From Bryobacterales bacterium (GTDB taxonomy: Bacteria; Acidobacteriota; Terriglobia; Bryobacterales; Bryobacteraceae): a DNA stretch of 7,891 nucleotides. Where the stretch lies: the NCBI GenBank assembly GCA_025353235.1, contig JANXQZ010000280.1, forward strand, positions 1 to 7,891, given 5' to 3'. Numbering within the stretch: position 1 is the stretch's first letter; each line of letters starts with the position of its first letter. Positions 5,957-7,891 of the stretch are shown here, one piece after another. The notes beneath the pieces are model-generated. The model did no database searches and had not been told where the DNA came from. It saw only the letters and a list, made by a program, of their open reading frames with translations. The position numbers and the translations under genes are program-made.

Positions 5957-7891
5957 TTAGAAACGAAACTGGTAGCTGATTTTCGCGAAGAATTGGCGGC
6001 CCGTCGTGGTGGAAGGTGAGCCGATGCGGTCCACTTCCGGAGTCGGGCCCGGAAATAGCGCCAGATTCTCGAGCCGGTCCGTGTACCCCACGTAGAAGGC
6101 AGTTCCGGGGTGAATCAGGTAGGTCAACAATACATCGCCGGTAACTCGTTTCTGCCGCTCCATGTTGATAAGAGCCGGGTTATCCAGAACGCCGTTATAA
6201 TCCAAAATCATGCGCAGCGACAGTTCTCGCGTGAACTGATAATTCAGGCGCGAGCGAGCCAAGTGGTTAATGAACACGAGTTGAGAACGCGCAGTATACA
6301 GGCGCGTAAGGTCATAAATTTCATCGAGCTTCAGACGGGAAAACGGGCGTATGGTGATGGTGGCCGTGAGTTCGCTGCCATTTCCTAGGAATGCGGGCAG
6401 GTTGCTGACCACATCGTAGTTGATGCGCGTTCCTTTCGAGTACCCGAGATCAAGCGTAGCGCGTTTGAAGTATTCGGTGTGAGCCCCCAAGCCATTGTCA
6501 TTGCGGCGAAAGTTGATGGAGTTGAAGCGCTCAAAGGATTCGCTGTGGTAGACGGCGAGGAACGTGGTGCCAACGAGCTCCAGGTTGAATTGCGGCCGCA
6601 CCGTCCAGTCCTGCTGAACGTTGCGATGGTCAACGTCGCCGATCATATACAGTTGCGGACCCCAGGCGAGGACAACTTTGCTCTTAGGATGGAAGCGGCT
6701 GTCAATCGTCTGCTGCGCCTGGCGAATGTTGACGCGCTGAATGAAGCCGAGGTCGGTATGGAAGCCCTCGGATCGGTCGATGTAGCGAAGGTCATAGTTC
6801 CATTCGCGATTCTGTCCGTGCAGGTCGAAGTTGAAAGCATCGCCGCCGGACTGGACGCCCTCGGGCGTACGCGTCCGGGTGGTGATGGCTTGGCCGCTGA
6901 AGACCCAGTTGGCATCTAGTTTGAAGCGAGTATCGATGGCTGCGACTCGGTTGAAACCCCCGGCAAGTTCGCGATCGGTAAGCAGCATTCCGATGCTGGA
7001 TTGCTGGTTGAACTCGCGTTGGATGCGCGCGACCCCGATGAGGGCGCGATCTCCAATCCGGGTGCGGTCGTCAATGGCGAGCATGCCGGCATTCCAGCGC
7101 CCGATTGTGCCGGTGAGCCGCGCCCCGTATTCGGGATCGACGATGCGCCTGGAGAAGAACAGATTTTCCGGGGTAACAAAATAGCCGCTATTCTCCAGGA
7201 AGAAAGGCCGTTTTTCAGGGAACATGACTTCGAAGCGCTGGTTGGCGGTTATTTGCGGATCATCGGATTCCACCTGACTGAAATCCGGGTTTATGGTCGC
7301 GTCGAGAGTGAGGGAATCGTGGATAACTGCTTTGGCGTCGAGACCGCCTCGCAGAGTTCGCTGGGCCCGAAAGGACGGAATGCCGGCAGCGGGGGTATCC
7401 AGGAAATGCGATTGGCCGAAAACCCCGTAGGGAGTCAGCCGGATATTGCGGCCGGCGGAGATGTCTTCTAGACCCATCATGGTGCCGAGCTGCTGATTGA
7501 AGCCCTGGACCTTTTGAGTAACAAAGGGCCAGAAGGATGATTCGCTGTTGTCCGGAATGAAGCGGCTGAGCCCGAGTCCCCAGGTCTGAAGGTTCGCAGC
7601 CGAGAAACGCAGGCTCTTGAAGGGGATCGTAAAGGAGACTGCGAATCCATTAGGAGTGAGGCGGCCTTCCGAGTACCAAAGGGTGTCGAAATTGAAATCG
7701 TCTTCCCCGTTTTCAGTCGTGATGGAGTCGGCCTGAACGCCCAGGGGGTTCAGGAAGAAGCCGTAGGAGCGCTGGCGGTCATGATAGGTGTCGAGGTAGA
7801 TGCCGACTACGTCATCGCTGAAGATGTCTTCGCGTTTGGCAAGGCGGGCACGGGTTCGGCCAGAAGGCGATTCGCACACGAAGATGGCGTA
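5957..7891 (-). CDS. CBM9/DUF5916 outer-membrane beta-barrel protein, 5' end outside window
   Basis: The frame is open to the right edge (YAIF precedes the GTG at 7879), so the N-terminus is missing; 644 residues are visible, ending at TAA 5957-5959. The first 95 or so residues match the end of a family 9 carbohydrate-binding-like domain: RARLAKREDIFSDDVVGIYLD, FFLNPLGVQAD and GFAVSFTIPFKSLRF. The remainder is DUF5916-like: NIRLTPYGVFGQ (about 149), LDATINPDFSQVESD (about 196-210) and FPEKRPFFLENSGYF (about 224-238). After this come many alternating hydrophobic/polar strands typical of an outer-membrane barrel, ending YQFRF with the C-terminal aromatic residue expected for barrel insertion. 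The full protein would normally carry a signal peptide upstream. The family's ligand is not established; binding or transport at the outer membrane is inference. No TonB box or plug is visible in the part present. It is transcribed toward the small membrane gene. Confidence 0.88.
   Translation of the reverse strand, partial: YAIFVCESPSGRTRARLAKREDIFSDDVVGIYLDTYHDRQRSYGFFLNPLGVQADSITTENGEDDFNFDTLWYSEGRLTPNGFAVSFTIPFKSLRFSAANLQTWGLGLSRFIPDNSESSFWPFVTQKVQGFNQQLGTMMGLEDISAGRNIRLTPYGVFGQSHFLDTPAAGIPSFRAQRTLRGGLDAKAVIHDSLTLDATINPDFSQVESDDPQITANQRFEVMFPEKRPFFLENSGYFVTPENLFFSRRIVDPEYGARLTGTIGRWNAGMLAIDDRTRIGDRALIGVARIQREFNQQSSIGMLLTDRELAGGFNRVAAIDTRFKLDANWVFSGQAITTRTRTPEGVQSGGDAFNFDLHGQNREWNYDLRYIDRSEGFHTDLGFIQRVNIRQAQQTIDSRFHPKSKVVLAWGPQLYMIGDVDHRNVQQDWTVRPQFNLELVGTTFLAVYHSESFERFNSINFRRNDNGLGAHTEYFKRATLDLGYSKGTRINYDVVSNLPAFLGNGSELTATITIRPFSRLKLDEIYDLTRLYTARSQLVFINHLARSRLNYQFTRELSLRMILDYNGVLDNPALINMERQKRVTGDVLLTYLIHPGTAFYVGYTDRLENLALFPGPTPEVDRIGSPSTTTGRQFFAKISYQFRF

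Noticed and set aside
6479..7471. Several plus-strand open frames of 117-156 codons opposite the DUF5916 gene.
   Set aside because: They lie wholly inside a gene with strong family motifs on the other strand and their products show no domain or plausible start signals.

Overview
The window looks like ordinary chromosomal DNA from a moderately GC-rich Gram-negative bacterium. An Acidobacteriota origin (Terriglobia type) is my best guess. It rests on the gene mix (a secreted-type GtaA/DUF4965 family enzyme, TreZ and a CBM9/DUF5916 outer-membrane protein) and on the general look of the DnaB sequence, not on a database search. I see no rRNA, tRNA, CRISPR array, insertion sequence, integrase or phage gene. 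All five genes are densely packed, and no stretch over 300 bases lacks a gene.

Layout. Plus strand, 1-3941: the 3' part of a glutaminase-A-like (DUF4964/5127/4965/1793) protein that enters from the left edge, then after 53 bp a complete treZ (maltooligosyltrehalose trehalohydrolase) starting at GTG 2034. These two can share a transcript. treZ runs tail-to-tail into dnaB on the minus strand, and the two reading frames overlap by 15 bp inside an imperfect hairpin. Minus strand, 7891-3927 in transcription order: a 5'-truncated CBM9/DUF5916 beta-barrel protein that enters from the right edge, a small unrecognised membrane protein whose N-terminus may be split by a -1 frameshift, then dnaB (replicative helicase).

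The 128 bp between the small membrane gene and the preferred dnaB ATG hold the most plausible regulatory site in the window: a sigma70-like promoter (TTAACT, 17 bp, TTAAAT) with two DnaA-box-like nonamers just upstream of its -35. This would let dnaB be transcribed separately from the genes above it.

Functionally, the plus-strand pair fits saccharide or glycan handling plus trehalose synthesis from alpha-glucan, although no treY partner is visible. The minus-strand side combines envelope proteins with replication and shows no clear pathway link. I found no convincing new biological system. The items worth checking are the possible frameshift in the small gene, the dnaB control region and start, and the hairpin at the convergent gene ends.
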